Source: Magnetococcales bacterium
GTDB lineage: Bacteria > Pseudomonadota > Magnetococcia > Magnetococcales > Magnetaquicoccaceae
Length of the DNA: 64,000 nucleotides
Assembly: GCA_015231915.1 (NCBI GenBank)
Contig: JADGAR010000009.1
Location: 24,758-88,757 of the forward strand
Direction of reading: 5' to 3'
A model generated the notes under the pieces. The model did no database searches. It worked only from the letters and a program-made list of their open reading frames with translations, and was not told the origin of the DNA. Position 1 is the stretch's first letter. Each line of letters opens with the position of its first letter. Shown piece by piece: positions 26,891 to 36,365 of this stretch. Both the position numbers and the translations under genes were made by a program.

Positions 26891-28104
26891 AACCTGGCAA
26901 GGTTCTGGTTGCCCAAGGGGGCGGTCCCACGGCGGTTATCAACCAATCCCTGGTGGGAGCCGTGCTGGAGGCACGCAAATTCCCCCGGGTGGAACGGGTC
27001 TACGGGGCACTTTACGGGGTGCGCGGCATCGTGGACGAAGAGTTCATCGACCTCACCCAGGAGACGACTCATAACCTGGAACGGGTGGCGGACACCCCCG
27101 GTTCCGCACTGGGTTCCACTCGGGACAAGCCGGACGAAAAATACTGCGCCGAGATCCTCAAGGTGCTGATGGCCCACAACATCCGCTGCTTTTTTTACAT
27201 CGGCGGCAACGACTCCTCGGACACCCTGCGCATCGTCGAGGAGTTCGCCAAGCAAGCCAAATACGAACTGATCACGATCCACATCCCCAAGACCATCGAC
27301 AACGACCTGATGGTCAACGACCACACCCCCGGCTTTCCGTCCGCCGCCCGCTTCGTGGCGAGCGCCTTTGCCGGCATCAACCTGGACAACCGCGCCCTGC
27401 CTGGGGTGTACGTGGGGGTGGTGATGGGGCGGCACGCGGGATTTCTCACCGCCGCCTCGGCTTTGGGACGCAAATGCCGCGACGACGGTCCCCATCTCAT
27501 CTGTCTGCCGGAACGCAATTTCGAGATGGGCGCGTTCCTGAGCGAGGTGAAGGCGATTTACGACCGTCTGGGCCGCTGCGTGATCGCGGTTTCGGAAGGG
27601 ATACACGATGCCGGCGGCGTGCCGATTCTCTCCTCGTTGACCACCAACATGGAACGGGACGCGCATGGCAACGTGCAGTTGTCCGGCACCGGCGCCCTGG
27701 CCGACCTGCTCACCAACGCGATCCGCAAGAATCTTGGCATCAAACGGGTGCGCGGGGACACCTTCGGCTATTTGCAGCGCTCCTATCTCGGGGTGGTCTC
27801 GGACGTGGACCAGCGCGAGGCCCGCGAAGTCGGCGAAAAAGCCTGTCAGTTCGCCCTGTGGAACGGCGCGAGCGGCACGGTGACCCTCCATCGCATCGGC
27901 CACTACGCCGTGGAGTACCGGCTGGACCCCATGATCTCGGTGGCGGGCAAGACCCGCATCATGCCGGATATTTTCATCAATGCCCAGGGAACGGACGTGA
28001 CCGACGCCTTCAAGTTTTATCTCACTCCTTTGCTCGGCTCCGGCATGCCGGAATCGTTCCGCCTGCGCGCCCCGCGGGTGCCGCGGATTCTGACGGCCAA
28101 GTAG
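26887..28104 (+). CDS. pfp: PPi-dependent 6-phosphofructokinase
   Basis: 405 residues. It phosphorylates fructose 6-phosphate with pyrophosphate, reversibly, in glycolysis/gluconeogenesis. PFK fold signatures: AQGGGPTAVINQSLVG at the N-terminus, GGNDSSDT at about 106-113, and PKTIDND (134-140), where the Lys/Thr pattern marks PPi-using enzymes; GRHAGFLTAASAL and SGTGALADLL follow. ATG 26887 overlaps the CHAT gene stop by ATGA, so the two are probably translated together, an odd pairing. The end of the gene is 46 bp from the convergent TIR gene. Confidence 0.93.
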   Translation: MKPGKVLVAQGGGPTAVINQSLVGAVLEARKFPRVERVYGALYGVRGIVDEEFIDLTQETTHNLERVADTPGSALGSTRDKPDEKYCAEILKVLMAHNIRCFFYIGGNDSSDTLRIVEEFAKQAKYELITIHIPKTIDNDLMVNDHTPGFPSAARFVASAFAGINLDNRALPGVYVGVVMGRHAGFLTAASALGRKCRDDGPHLICLPERNFEMGAFLSEVKAIYDRLGRCVIAVSEGIHDAGGVPILSSLTTNMERDAHGNVQLSGTGALADLLTNAIRKNLGIKRVRGDTFGYLQRSYLGVVSDVDQREAREVGEKACQFALWNGASGTVTLHRIGHYAVEYRLDPMISVAGKTRIMPDIFINAQGTDVTDAFKFYLTPLLGSGMPESFRLRAPRVPRILTAK

Positions 28105-28150
28105 CCACGCTTCGATCCACAAGCCCGGCCTCTTTTCGGGGGACTTCTCC

Positions 28151-30778
28151 TCATGTCTCCCGAAAAGGGCATCCCCCCGCCTTCTTCAAAGCCTCCTCCT
28201 CCAACCGCGCCTCGGCCTCGAACAACTTCATCCCCGACCAAACACAAATCTCCAGCGCCTCCTCCAAATCCAGCCGCGCCCCCTGCAAATCCCCTTTCTT
28301 GCGCAAAAAGGCGGCGCGGTGGATGAGGATTTCGGGGGTATGTTTAATGTTTCCAGCCTTCTTGATTCCACTCACCGCATCGTCGAAATGCCTGCCAGCC
28401 TCCTCGTCGCGCCCCATGCCAGCCAGGGCGCGGGCCTGGGTCAGGTGGTCCTGGGCGATGCTCAGGAGCCATTGATGTTGCCTGGCGATTGCTTGTGCCT
28501 CCTCCCCCCGCTTGCGTACCGTCTCCAGATCCTGACTGTTTTGCGCCTGCTCCAACAGCAAGGCGCAGTATAAAAAACCGGCCAGGCTGTAAAGCTTGTA
28601 TGATTGCTGCTGCTTTTGAATCCTTTCCGCTTCCTGAAATGCCTCTGCGCTTTTTTCCAAATCCCCTTGCCGATGCCAGACATAAGCCAAACGGGCACGA
28701 CCAGCCCTTTGCCGACCCCAATCCCCTGACCGATCCGCCCAGCCAATCCCCCTTTCCGCCACCTCCCGCGCCTCGTCCAATTCCCCGATGGGGATCAACA
28801 GGTCAACGAGGTTTACGGCGGAGATGGCGGCCCCTTGCCAATCTTGTTGCTTTTCAGATATCTCCATGTCTGCCCGACGCGGCGCCACCGCATCGGCCAT
28901 GCGGCCCAAGGCCATGAGAAGGAAAGAAGCCAGTGCCAACAACCAACCCCGATCCCCATCCGAAAGCTGCTCGGTTTCCACCACGCGCTCCCAGGGAGGG
29001 TCAAAAAATCCCGCCACGGCAGCCAAATCCGCGCTGATGAGGCCCAATTTATTGGTGCTGAAAAATTCCTTACCCCGATAGATCCGCTCCCACAACACAT
29101 CGTCCATGGCCTTCTTGTACTCCCCGGCCTTGCAGCCATGATGGACGGCACGATAAAGAGGTTCCAGGCCTTCCAGGGTATCGGGTTGATAGGGTTCGGT
29201 GGCAGAAAAAAATTCGAACAGCACCCGATGGGCCTGGCGGAAGAGAGCGGGGTGGTTTTTCTCCAGGGTCTGGCCGAAATACTCCCGCACCAGGGGATGG
29301 GCGTCCCATTGATCGCGCTCCTTCTGGAGCAGACCCGTGGCTTCCAGATCGGCAATCATGGCATTGAAGCCGCCCCTGCCGATCCCCAGCAACGGCTTGG
29401 CCAGATCGGCTTTTTTCTCCAGTTCCGTGAAGGCCTCCCGCGTCATGGGCCGGTCGAACAGTCCCAATAGCTGCAAAAATGCCCGTTGCGGCGCATTTTC
29501 TTTCCAAAGTTCCGTGTCGTAAAAAGCCATCACCCGCTTGGCGTGCTCGTCCCTGAACAACCCCTCCTTGACAAGATCCCGGCGAGAAATATCCCCTTCC
29601 TGTTCCCTGGCCAGCAACTTTCCCAGCAGCACCAGGGCCAGGGCGTGGCCTTTCATCTCCCGCACGGCCTGGACGAAATCGCTCGGCAACCCCCTGGTGA
29701 CCCCCAGGGAACGCAACAATTCCACCCCGTCCGCATCGGAGAGCGGCCCCAGGTCGATCCTCTGGTGATTGCCGGCCACCTTCAAGCCCGGCCATCCCCA
29801 GCGCGAGGAGACCAGCACCAGACTATTGCCGCACCGTGGACGATTGGCCTCCAGGTGCCGCAACAGGCGATAGAGGCCGAGGTCCTGAAACTGCCCTTCC
29901 CGCACGTCCGGCGGATACTGCAACGGCTCCACCCCGTCCAGGATGAGCAGATACGGTTGCCTGGCCAACTGGTCGGCCAACGCTCGCGCCTTCTCCTCTG
30001 CGGATTGCGGAATCGCCCCAGGATGGCCAAAATATCGCAACGCCTCGCGAAAAAAGGCATCGGAGTTGGTCTGTGTCACATGCTGCCCCTGGCTGTAAAA
30101 CGACCAGCCGAACACCTTCCCCACCCCGCCATACCCTTCTTCCGCCATACCCTCCAACCAGGCCACGCTCAACGCCGACTTCCCCGTCCCCCCCGCCGCC
30201 ACAATCCCCACCACCGCCACCCCCGGATCGGCGAACCATTTTTGCAATCGTTGCAACTCATCCCGCCGCCCCACCAGCTTGGCGGACGGGCGGGGAAGAT
30301 GGTCCAGATCCGGTTTGTCGCCCCCCGCCATAAAGGCTGGCCCCTCCTCGGCCCACGCCTCCAACTGCTCAACCACCTGCACCCAAGCCAGATCCGCTTT
30401 GGGTTCCGTCATCGCATTGATGGCTTTGCCCTTGAAATCAAGGACGTTGAGTATTTTCAGTGGAGTGCTTTTCCAAAGGCATGGCCCAACCACGACCGGC
30501 AACAGATGAATTGCCCCCGAGTTCTGCCGTTGCAGCAGAAGCGGAAACTCAATCCTTTTGATATAATCGGAGTTCAGAAAAGAACGGCTGACCAGCAACA
30601 CCGCCACATTGCACCGCACAAGCGCCTGCCGGATAGGCGGTTCCCATTCGACACCCGCCGCGATCATCCCGTCATGCCACGCCGTGACCTGCCCCTCCAA
30701 CGCTGCCAGATGTTTGAGAAGACGTTCCTTATGCATTATATCTTCACGGGCATAACAAACAAAAATCTCCAGCTTCAT
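28151..30778 (-). CDS. TIR-NTPase-TPR protein (copy A)
   Basis: 875 residues. TIR domain (about 2-145): IFVCYAREDIMHKERLLKHL, GVEWEPPIRQAL, and E77 in YIKRIEF at the place of the catalytic glutamate of NAD-cleaving TIRs. STAND-type NTPase: Walker A AAGGTGKS (194-201), Walker B LLILDG (about 277-282), then WSFYSQGQ and SRWGWPG. C-terminal helical repeats (about 640-860) of TPR type: WADRSGDWGRQRAG, HRQGDLEKSAEAFQEAE, KKGDLQGARLDLEEALEI. Reading: a sensor-switch-effector protein, with TPR sensing, NTPase switching and NAD hydrolysis, as in bacterial antiphage TIR systems; function is inference. ATG 30778 overlaps copy B by ATGA. Confidence 0.88.
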   Translation of the reverse strand: MKLEIFVCYAREDIMHKERLLKHLAALEGQVTAWHDGMIAAGVEWEPPIRQALVRCNVAVLLVSRSFLNSDYIKRIEFPLLLQRQNSGAIHLLPVVVGPCLWKSTPLKILNVLDFKGKAINAMTEPKADLAWVQVVEQLEAWAEEGPAFMAGGDKPDLDHLPRPSAKLVGRRDELQRLQKWFADPGVAVVGIVAAGGTGKSALSVAWLEGMAEEGYGGVGKVFGWSFYSQGQHVTQTNSDAFFREALRYFGHPGAIPQSAEEKARALADQLARQPYLLILDGVEPLQYPPDVREGQFQDLGLYRLLRHLEANRPRCGNSLVLVSSRWGWPGLKVAGNHQRIDLGPLSDADGVELLRSLGVTRGLPSDFVQAVREMKGHALALVLLGKLLAREQEGDISRRDLVKEGLFRDEHAKRVMAFYDTELWKENAPQRAFLQLLGLFDRPMTREAFTELEKKADLAKPLLGIGRGGFNAMIADLEATGLLQKERDQWDAHPLVREYFGQTLEKNHPALFRQAHRVLFEFFSATEPYQPDTLEGLEPLYRAVHHGCKAGEYKKAMDDVLWERIYRGKEFFSTNKLGLISADLAAVAGFFDPPWERVVETEQLSDGDRGWLLALASFLLMALGRMADAVAPRRADMEISEKQQDWQGAAISAVNLVDLLIPIGELDEAREVAERGIGWADRSGDWGRQRAGRARLAYVWHRQGDLEKSAEAFQEAERIQKQQQSYKLYSLAGFLYCALLLEQAQNSQDLETVRKRGEEAQAIARQHQWLLSIAQDHLTQARALAGMGRDEEAGRHFDDAVSGIKKAGNIKHTPEILIHRAAFLRKKGDLQGARLDLEEALEICVWSGMKLFEAEARLEEEALKKAGGCPFRET
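28201..29760. repeat. Direct repeat, copy A of TIR gene 3' half
   Basis: This segment, coding the last half of the copy A NTPase and all TPRs, is nearly identical to 30810-32369, offset by about 2609 bases. The match is much weaker beyond 29760, where the NTPase core and TIR of the two genes differ. The pattern points to duplication followed by gene conversion or by selection for sequence change in the TIR half. Confidence 0.8.
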
Positions 30779-33351
30779 GGCTCACCCCCACCTGTCAATT
30801 TCCCCTCCTCCAACCGCGCCTCGGCCTCGAACAACTTCATCCCCGACCAAACACAAATCTCCAGCGCCTCCTCCAAATCCAGCCGCGCCCCTTGCAAATC
30901 CCCTTTCTTGCGCAAAAAGGCGGCGCGGTGGATGAGGATTTCGGGGGTATTATTAATGGACCCTGCCTTCTTGATGCCGATCACCGCCTGGTCGAAATGG
31001 CTGCCAGCCTCCTCGTCGCGCCCCATGCCAGCCAGGGCACGGGCCTGAGTCAGGTGGTCCTGGGCGATGGCCAGGAGCCATTGATATTGCCTGGCGATTG
31101 CTTGTGCCTCCTCCCCCCGCTTGCGCACCGCCTCCAGATCCTGACTGTTTTGCGCCTGCTCCAACAGCAAGGCGCAGTAAAAAAAACCGGCCAGGCTGTA
31201 AAGATTGTAAGGTTCATGCTGCTTTTGGATCCTTTCTGCTTCCTGAAACGCCTCAGCGCTTTTTTCCAAATCCCCTTGCCGATGCCAGGCATGAGCCAAA
31301 TGGGCACGACCAGACATTTGCCGAAACCAATCCCCTGACCGATCCGCCCAGCCAATCCCCCTTTCCGCCACATCCCGCGCCTCGTCCAATTCCCCGATGG
31401 GGATCAACAGGTCAACGAGGTTTTCGGCGGAAATGGCGGCCCATTGCCAATCTTGCCGCTTTTCAGCCATCTCCATGTCTGCCCGACGCGGTACCACCGC
31501 ATCGGCCATGCGGCCCAAGGCCATGAGACAGTAAGAAGCCAGCCCCAACAACCAACCCCGATCCCCATCCGAAAGCTGCTCGGTTTCCACCACGCGCTCC
31601 CAGGGAGGGTCAAAAAATCCCGCCACGGCAGCCAAATCCGCGCTGATGGCGCCCAATTTTTTGGTGCTGAAAAATTCACCACCCCGATGAATCCGCGCCT
31701 GCAACACATCCTCCTTGGCCTTCTTGTACTCCCCGGCCTTGCAGCCATGATGGACGGCACGATAAAGGGGTTCCAGGCCTTCCAGGGTGTCAGGCCGATG
31801 TGGTTTGGTGGCCGCAAAAAATTCGAACAGCACCCGATGGGCCTGGCGAAAGAGGTCGGGGTGGTTTTTCTCCAGGGTCTGGCCGAAATATTCCCGCACC
31901 AGGGGATGGGCGTCCCATTGATCACGCTCTTTCTGGAGCAGACCCGTGGCTTCCAGATCGGAAATCATGGCATTGAAGTCGCCCCTGTTGATCCCCCGCA
32001 ACGGCTTGGCCAGATCGGCTTTTTTCTCCAGTTCCGCGAAGGCCTCCCGCGTCATGGGCCGGTCGAAAAGTCCCAAAAGCTGCAAAAACGCCCGTTGCGG
32101 CGCATTTTCTTTCCAAAGTTTTGTATCGTAAAAAGCCATCACCCGCTTGGCGTGCTCGTCCCTGAATAACCCCTCCTTGACAAGATCCCGGCAAGAAATA
32201 TCCCCTTCCTGTTCCTTAGCCAGCAGTTTTCCCAGCAGCACCAGGGCCAGGGCGTGGCCTTTCATCTCCCGCACGGCCTGGACGAAATCGCTCTGCAACC
32301 CCCTGGTGACCCCCAGGGAACGCAACAATTCCACCCCGTCCGCATCGGAAAGCGGCCCGAGGTCGATTTTTTTGATGGCGGAAGAGCCTCGCAAACCTGG
32401 CCACCCCCAGCGCGAGGAGATCAGCACCAGACTTTCCCCGTTGCCAAGGCCATTGGCTTCCAGGGTGCGCAGCAGGCGATAAAGACCGGGATCCTGAAAC
32501 TGGCCATCCCGCACGTCGGGGGGATACTGCAACGGCTCCACACCGTCCAGTACCAATAAAAAAGATTGCGTTGCGAGCAGATCGGCCAGCGCTGTGGCCT
32601 TTTCCTCCCCGGACTGGGGAATCTCGCCGCTGTACCCGAAGAAGGAAAATGCCGCCCGAAAAAAGGCATCGGAGTTGGTCTGGGTGGCATGCTGCCCCTG
32701 GCTGTAAAACGACCAGCCGAACACCTTGCCGACCCCATGGAACTTCTCTTTCCGCAATTTTTCCAGCCACGCCACGCTCAAGGCCGACTTGCCCGTCCCG
32801 CCCGCCGCGATGAGGCCGACCATGGAGACATCAGGATCGAGAAACCATTGATTCAGCAGCAGCAACTCCTCCGCGCGTCCCATCAGGGAAGTTGCCGGAC
32901 GCGGCAAATGAGACAGATCCACCTTGGCCAACCCCCTGCCCGCGCTCACTGCCGATCGCGTGGCAAAGGCATGCACCTTCTTGATGAATTCCTTCCAACT
33001 CTGGTCCCCCGCATCGATCTTGAACACCTGCAATGCCCCCAGGCGTGTCAATTCCCAATTGCATGGCCCCACAACCACCGGAAACAGCCGGACATTACGT
33101 TCGTACAGTCTCGGCAACTCCACGTTCTGGATGAAATCCGAGGCCAGAAAATCAGCGCTGATCAACAAAATACCCGCGTTGCAACTCTCCAGGGCCGCAG
33201 CGATTTTGTCTCGCCACGCCTCCCCAACCTCGATCAAGCCATCCTGCCAGACCGCCACGCCATGCTCCTGCAAGGGCACAAGAAACGTTAACAGCCGCTC
33301 CTTGTGCCCCATATCCTTGCGGGCATAACAAATAAAAGTAGTCAGCGCCAT
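30775..33351 (-). CDS. TIR-NTPase-TPR protein (copy B)
   Basis: 858 residues, paralogue of the downstream gene. TIR region 1-150 (FICYARKDMGHKERLLTFL; E78 in FIQNVELP keeps the putative catalytic glutamate) is only moderately similar to copy A. The NTPase (GLIAAGGTGKSALSVAWL; LLVLDGVEPLQYPP) is closer, and from about DGVELLRSLGVTRGL to the C-terminus the two are nearly identical. Start ATG 33351, preceded by GGTGGGGGAAAC; the longer frame to 33393 is not supported. It is first in a two-gene transcript and overlaps copy A by ATGA. Likely immune or stress signalling; a regulatory role is possible. Confidence 0.88.
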   Translation of the reverse strand: MALTTFICYARKDMGHKERLLTFLVPLQEHGVAVWQDGLIEVGEAWRDKIAAALESCNAGILLISADFLASDFIQNVELPRLYERNVRLFPVVVGPCNWELTRLGALQVFKIDAGDQSWKEFIKKVHAFATRSAVSAGRGLAKVDLSHLPRPATSLMGRAEELLLLNQWFLDPDVSMVGLIAAGGTGKSALSVAWLEKLRKEKFHGVGKVFGWSFYSQGQHATQTNSDAFFRAAFSFFGYSGEIPQSGEEKATALADLLATQSFLLVLDGVEPLQYPPDVRDGQFQDPGLYRLLRTLEANGLGNGESLVLISSRWGWPGLRGSSAIKKIDLGPLSDADGVELLRSLGVTRGLQSDFVQAVREMKGHALALVLLGKLLAKEQEGDISCRDLVKEGLFRDEHAKRVMAFYDTKLWKENAPQRAFLQLLGLFDRPMTREAFAELEKKADLAKPLRGINRGDFNAMISDLEATGLLQKERDQWDAHPLVREYFGQTLEKNHPDLFRQAHRVLFEFFAATKPHRPDTLEGLEPLYRAVHHGCKAGEYKKAKEDVLQARIHRGGEFFSTKKLGAISADLAAVAGFFDPPWERVVETEQLSDGDRGWLLGLASYCLMALGRMADAVVPRRADMEMAEKRQDWQWAAISAENLVDLLIPIGELDEARDVAERGIGWADRSGDWFRQMSGRAHLAHAWHRQGDLEKSAEAFQEAERIQKQHEPYNLYSLAGFFYCALLLEQAQNSQDLEAVRKRGEEAQAIARQYQWLLAIAQDHLTQARALAGMGRDEEAGSHFDQAVIGIKKAGSINNTPEILIHRAAFLRKKGDLQGARLDLEEALEICVWSGMKLFEAEARLEEGKLTGGGEP
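30810..32369. repeat. Direct repeat, copy B of TIR gene 3' half
   Basis: Partner of 28201-29760. Differences are scattered single bases and a few short tracts near Walker-adjacent loops. It covers coding sequence only and has no inverted ends, transposase or target-site signs, so it reads as gene duplication and not as a mobile element. Confidence 0.8.
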
Positions 33352-33545
33352 GTTTCCCCCACCATCAAATATCGGCTCTTGTTGCTCCGGCAAGCAATCG
33401 GATCCCCTATTCCATCACATCCCGCATTTTTTGCCAAGACCCCATTGCCATTTATCCGCATTGGTATCCATATTGCTTCCTGACAAGGCATTGCGCCCTT
33501 GCCTCCTGGAACAGGCATCATGATTTTGACTCGCGAAAGGTTACC

Positions 33546-34055
33546 GTGAACACTCTCCCCTATCGTTCCCGGCTCATGCTGCCGTTGGCCCCCTGGCTGC
33601 TCGCGACGGGCCTGCTGGCCAGTTGCGGCGCGGTCAATGCCCTGCTGCCCGCGCGACCCAAACTGGAAAAACCCGAGCTGAGCGTGGTGGATGTGCTCGT
33701 CCTCAAGCAGTCGCTCAAGGAGAACCGCTTCCGCGTCCGCCTCAAGGTGGACAACCCCAACGACATCGAGGTCCCCATCGGCGGCCTCGAACTGACCGTC
33801 GAACTCCAGGGCATGACCTTCGCCACCGGATCCAGCACCGAATTCTTCACCATCCCCGCCAAAGGCAACACCGAATTCGACCTGGAAGTGACCACCGGGG
33901 TCCTCAGGGCGCTGGAACAGGTCTCCACCCTGTTGCGCAAACACGAAGCCACGGCGGAATATCGCATTTACGGTCGCATCCATGTGGAAATCCCCTTCGT
34001 GGGCGCCCTGAATTTCGACAAACGGGGTGTGCTCTCCAGGCCCATCAAGTGGTGA
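33546..34055 (+). CDS. LEA-type (WHy) lipoprotein
   Basis: 169 residues from GTG 33546 (AAAGG upstream). Signal peptide ends in a lipobox LLASC, so it is probably lipid-anchored. The mature domain is an LEA14/WHy beta-sandwich: ENRFRVRLKVDNPNDIEVPIGGLELTVELQGMTF in the core, then FFTIPAKGNTEFDLEVTT and IYGRIHVEIPFVGALNF. Such proteins are linked to desiccation or envelope stress, though function is rarely shown. It overlaps the methyltransferase start by GTGA. The 190-base gap to the divergent TIR gene should hold both promoters; I cannot place them. Confidence 0.87.
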   Translation: MNTLPYRSRLMLPLAPWLLATGLLASCGAVNALLPARPKLEKPELSVVDVLVLKQSLKENRFRVRLKVDNPNDIEVPIGGLELTVELQGMTFATGSSTEFFTIPAKGNTEFDLEVTTGVLRALEQVSTLLRKHEATAEYRIYGRIHVEIPFVGALNFDKRGVLSRPIKW

Positions 34056-35380
34056 TCCGCCCAAGGTCGCCCCGCCCCGCCCGCAAACCGGACGGCGCGG
34101 AACTGGAACTGACTATCGAGAAAATCGTCCCCGGCGGCGATGGCCTGGCCCGTCATGCCGGGCAGGTGGTCTTCGTCCCCCACACCGCCCCCGGAGACCG
34201 CATCCGCGCCCAGGTGACCGCCACCCACGGCAGCTTTCTGCGCGCGCAATGCCTCGCGATCCTCGCCCCCGGCCCCCAGACCGTGGACCCAGGCTGCGAA
34301 CGGTTCGGCCAGTGCGGCGGATGCCAGTTGCGCCGTCTCCCCGCCCATGTCCAAAACCAGCTCAAGACCGGCTTTGTCCAGGAAGGACTCGTCCGCATCG
34401 CCCACCTGGACCCGGCAGCGATCCTGCAACCCCTGCTCGCCGCCGAACAGACCGATGGTTACCGGCGCCGCGCCCTGTTCCGCGCCCGCATGGAGGGACA
34501 AAAGGTCGCGCTCGGCTTCCTGGCGGAAGGTTCCGATACCCTGGTCGATCTGACCACCTGTCCGGTCCTGGAACCGCGTCTGAATGCCCTGCTCGCCCCC
34601 TTGCGGGAGACCATCGCCGCTTTCACGACCCCGGAACAGATCCAGGCCGTGGAGGCGGTTGCCGGCGACCACGGCATGGGAGTCATTTTTCATCTATTGC
34701 AATCCCCTTCCGGGCACGATAAGGATGCCATGCGGGATTTCGCGCAACGCACCGGCGTGCATCAACTCTGGGTGGGAGACCGGCGACCGGGCCGTTTTTC
34801 CCCCCTGGTGACGGATCACCCGCTGACCTATGCGGCGGACGGCTTCGCATTCGGCTTTCACCCCGGAGACTTCATCCAGGTCCATGCCGGGCAGAACCGA
34901 CGCATGATCGAGGCGTGCATGGCCATGGCCGGCAATGGCGCAACGGCCTGGGATCTCTATTGCGGCATCGGCAATTTCACCCTGCCCCTGTCCAGGCGTT
35001 TCCGGCGGGTCACGGGGGTGGAAAGCCAGGCCGGGGCGCTCGCCCGCGCCAGGAAAAACCTGACCGCCAACCGGGTCGCCAACGTCACCGGTCTGCGGCT
35101 CGACCTGAGCGACGCCGCCCGGTTGCACGCAATCGCGGCCAGCAGGGAGGCCGACCTGGTGCTGCTGGACCCGCCCAGAAGCGGGGCCGCCGAGGTCTGC
35201 CGCCAGTTGGCCGATGCCGGACCACGCCGCCTGTTGTACGTCTCCTGCGATCCGGCAACCTTCGCAAGGGACGCCGACATCCTGGTCCAGGGCGGATACC
35301 GCCTGGAACGGGTATGCCCCATTGACCTGTTTCCGCAAACCCGCCATGTGGAGATCATGGCCGTTCTGGAACGGGGATGA
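34052..35380 (+). CDS. rlmD: 23S rRNA m5U methyltransferase, RlmD/TrmA family
   Basis: 442 residues. N-terminal TRAM domain (ELTIEKIVPGGDGLARHAGQVVFVPHTAPGD), a 4Fe-4S cluster set C82, C88, C91 plus a later Cys in TTCPVL, then the SAM-methyltransferase: DLYCGIGNFTLPLS, VLLDPPRSG and the catalytic Cys in LYVSCDPATFARD. RlmD makes m5U1939 in 23S rRNA; family members at other sites (RlmC, TrmA) are the alternatives, and the Fe-S set favours RlmD or RlmCD. Start GTG 34052 overlaps the lipoprotein stop (GTGA); the 33623 frame runs inside that gene. Confidence 0.9.
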   Translation: MIRPRSPRPARKPDGAELELTIEKIVPGGDGLARHAGQVVFVPHTAPGDRIRAQVTATHGSFLRAQCLAILAPGPQTVDPGCERFGQCGGCQLRRLPAHVQNQLKTGFVQEGLVRIAHLDPAAILQPLLAAEQTDGYRRRALFRARMEGQKVALGFLAEGSDTLVDLTTCPVLEPRLNALLAPLRETIAAFTTPEQIQAVEAVAGDHGMGVIFHLLQSPSGHDKDAMRDFAQRTGVHQLWVGDRRPGRFSPLVTDHPLTYAADGFAFGFHPGDFIQVHAGQNRRMIEACMAMAGNGATAWDLYCGIGNFTLPLSRRFRRVTGVESQAGALARARKNLTANRVANVTGLRLDLSDAARLHAIAASREADLVLLDPPRSGAAEVCRQLADAGPRRLLYVSCDPATFARDADILVQGGYRLERVCPIDLFPQTRHVEIMAVLERG

Positions 35381-35399
35381 ACAAAAATTAACATTTCAT

Positions 35400-35428
35400 T
35401 TGACATGGATCGCATTTCTGGTTCAAAT
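35400..35428 (+). promoter_or_regulatory. Candidate sigma-70 promoter
   Basis: TTGACA at 35400-35405, a 17-base spacer, then TCAAAT at 35423-35428 (4 of 6 to TATAAT). It lies in an A+T-rich gap 73 bases before ATG 35501. A perfect -35 with ideal spacing makes it the best promoter I can point to here. Confidence 0.5.
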
Positions 35429-35500
35429 GAATGCACGATTCGTGGTAGGATGAAGACAAGACAAAAATGGTGGACTTTTCGGTGATTGCGGGATCGAACC

Positions 35501-36310
35501 ATGGCTGAACTTCCAGGCAAACAAGCACATCCCGGCTTGCAGGATCCCAAGGGGCGATCCGGGGGCAAGGAGGCACAGCCGGAACTGACGCTGGAAGCGG
35601 ATCAGATCACCCAGCTGCACAGCCAGCTGCTTGAGGAAGAGCAGCTCGTCATGCAAACCAAACTGGAGCAGCAGCGCCTGAAGCGTGAGCAGGAACTCCA
35701 GAAAGGCAAACCGAAAAAAATCGAAAAAATCGATGTCGCGAGCCTGAAATTCGCCAAGGAAGAGCGCCGCGGCGGACTGCCGGATCGCATCCGCAAGCTG
35801 CCGAAGGACCATCCGCTGCGCGTTCTGTTCGAAAAGGGCCTGAAACAACAAAGCAAGACCATGCGCTCATCGGGCCAGGGGCGGGCGCAGAGTTGGACCC
35901 GGGAGGACACCGACAATCTCAAGGACACGCTCAAGGTCCTCAGCATCCTGATCCTGCTGGTGGGGCTGATCGCCGGTCTCTATTACGGGAGTCAGCAATA
36001 TCAATCCACCACCGGCGAGACCCGGCAAAAGATCCTCGCCGCCATCAAGGAAAAGAACTACCGCCCCGACCACCCCAAGGTGGACAAGGAGTTCAAGGCG
36101 CTCTACTGGAGCAACTGGCTGCCGGATCTGCAAAAACTGCTTGATTTCATCAATGGCCTGGGCATGAATTACGAGGTGTTCGACGGCAATCCGGAACCGG
36201 GCAGCTATACCGACTACATCAAACGGCACAACAAGCCGTTCAATCAGGCGGATGCCCTGGAGTGGTATGCCCGCGAGATCCGCAAACCCTCATGGGTGAA
36301 CAATCCGTAA
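35501..36310 (+). CDS. Coiled-coil, single-span membrane protein
   Basis: 269 residues. N-terminal half is charged and coiled-coil-like (QLHSQLLEEEQLVMQTKLEQ, then Lys-rich KGKPKKIEKI); one strong transmembrane segment follows (LKVLSILILLVGLIAGLYYG, about 146-166); the C-terminal part (about 100 residues) is outside or periplasmic with a KKGNYRPDHP-like and WLPDLQKLLDFINGLGMNYE segment. No family recognised. ATG 35501 is the supported start; the frame can also open at TTG 35486. Topology and the long helix suggest a scaffold or structural role. Confidence 0.7.
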   Translation: MAELPGKQAHPGLQDPKGRSGGKEAQPELTLEADQITQLHSQLLEEEQLVMQTKLEQQRLKREQELQKGKPKKIEKIDVASLKFAKEERRGGLPDRIRKLPKDHPLRVLFEKGLKQQSKTMRSSGQGRAQSWTREDTDNLKDTLKVLSILILLVGLIAGLYYGSQQYQSTTGETRQKILAAIKEKNYRPDHPKVDKEFKALYWSNWLPDLQKLLDFINGLGMNYEVFDGNPEPGSYTDYIKRHNKPFNQADALEWYAREIRKPSWVNNP

Positions 36311-36365
36311 ACCCGGCGAGACGGCCCACGGGTCGGTTGGTCCGAAAGGTGCATTGCCTTGTGGC

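Noticed and set aside
28201..32369. Composite transposon suggested by the long direct repeat
   Set aside because: The repeat is coding sequence of two paralogues; no transposase, terminal inverted repeats or target duplication is visible.
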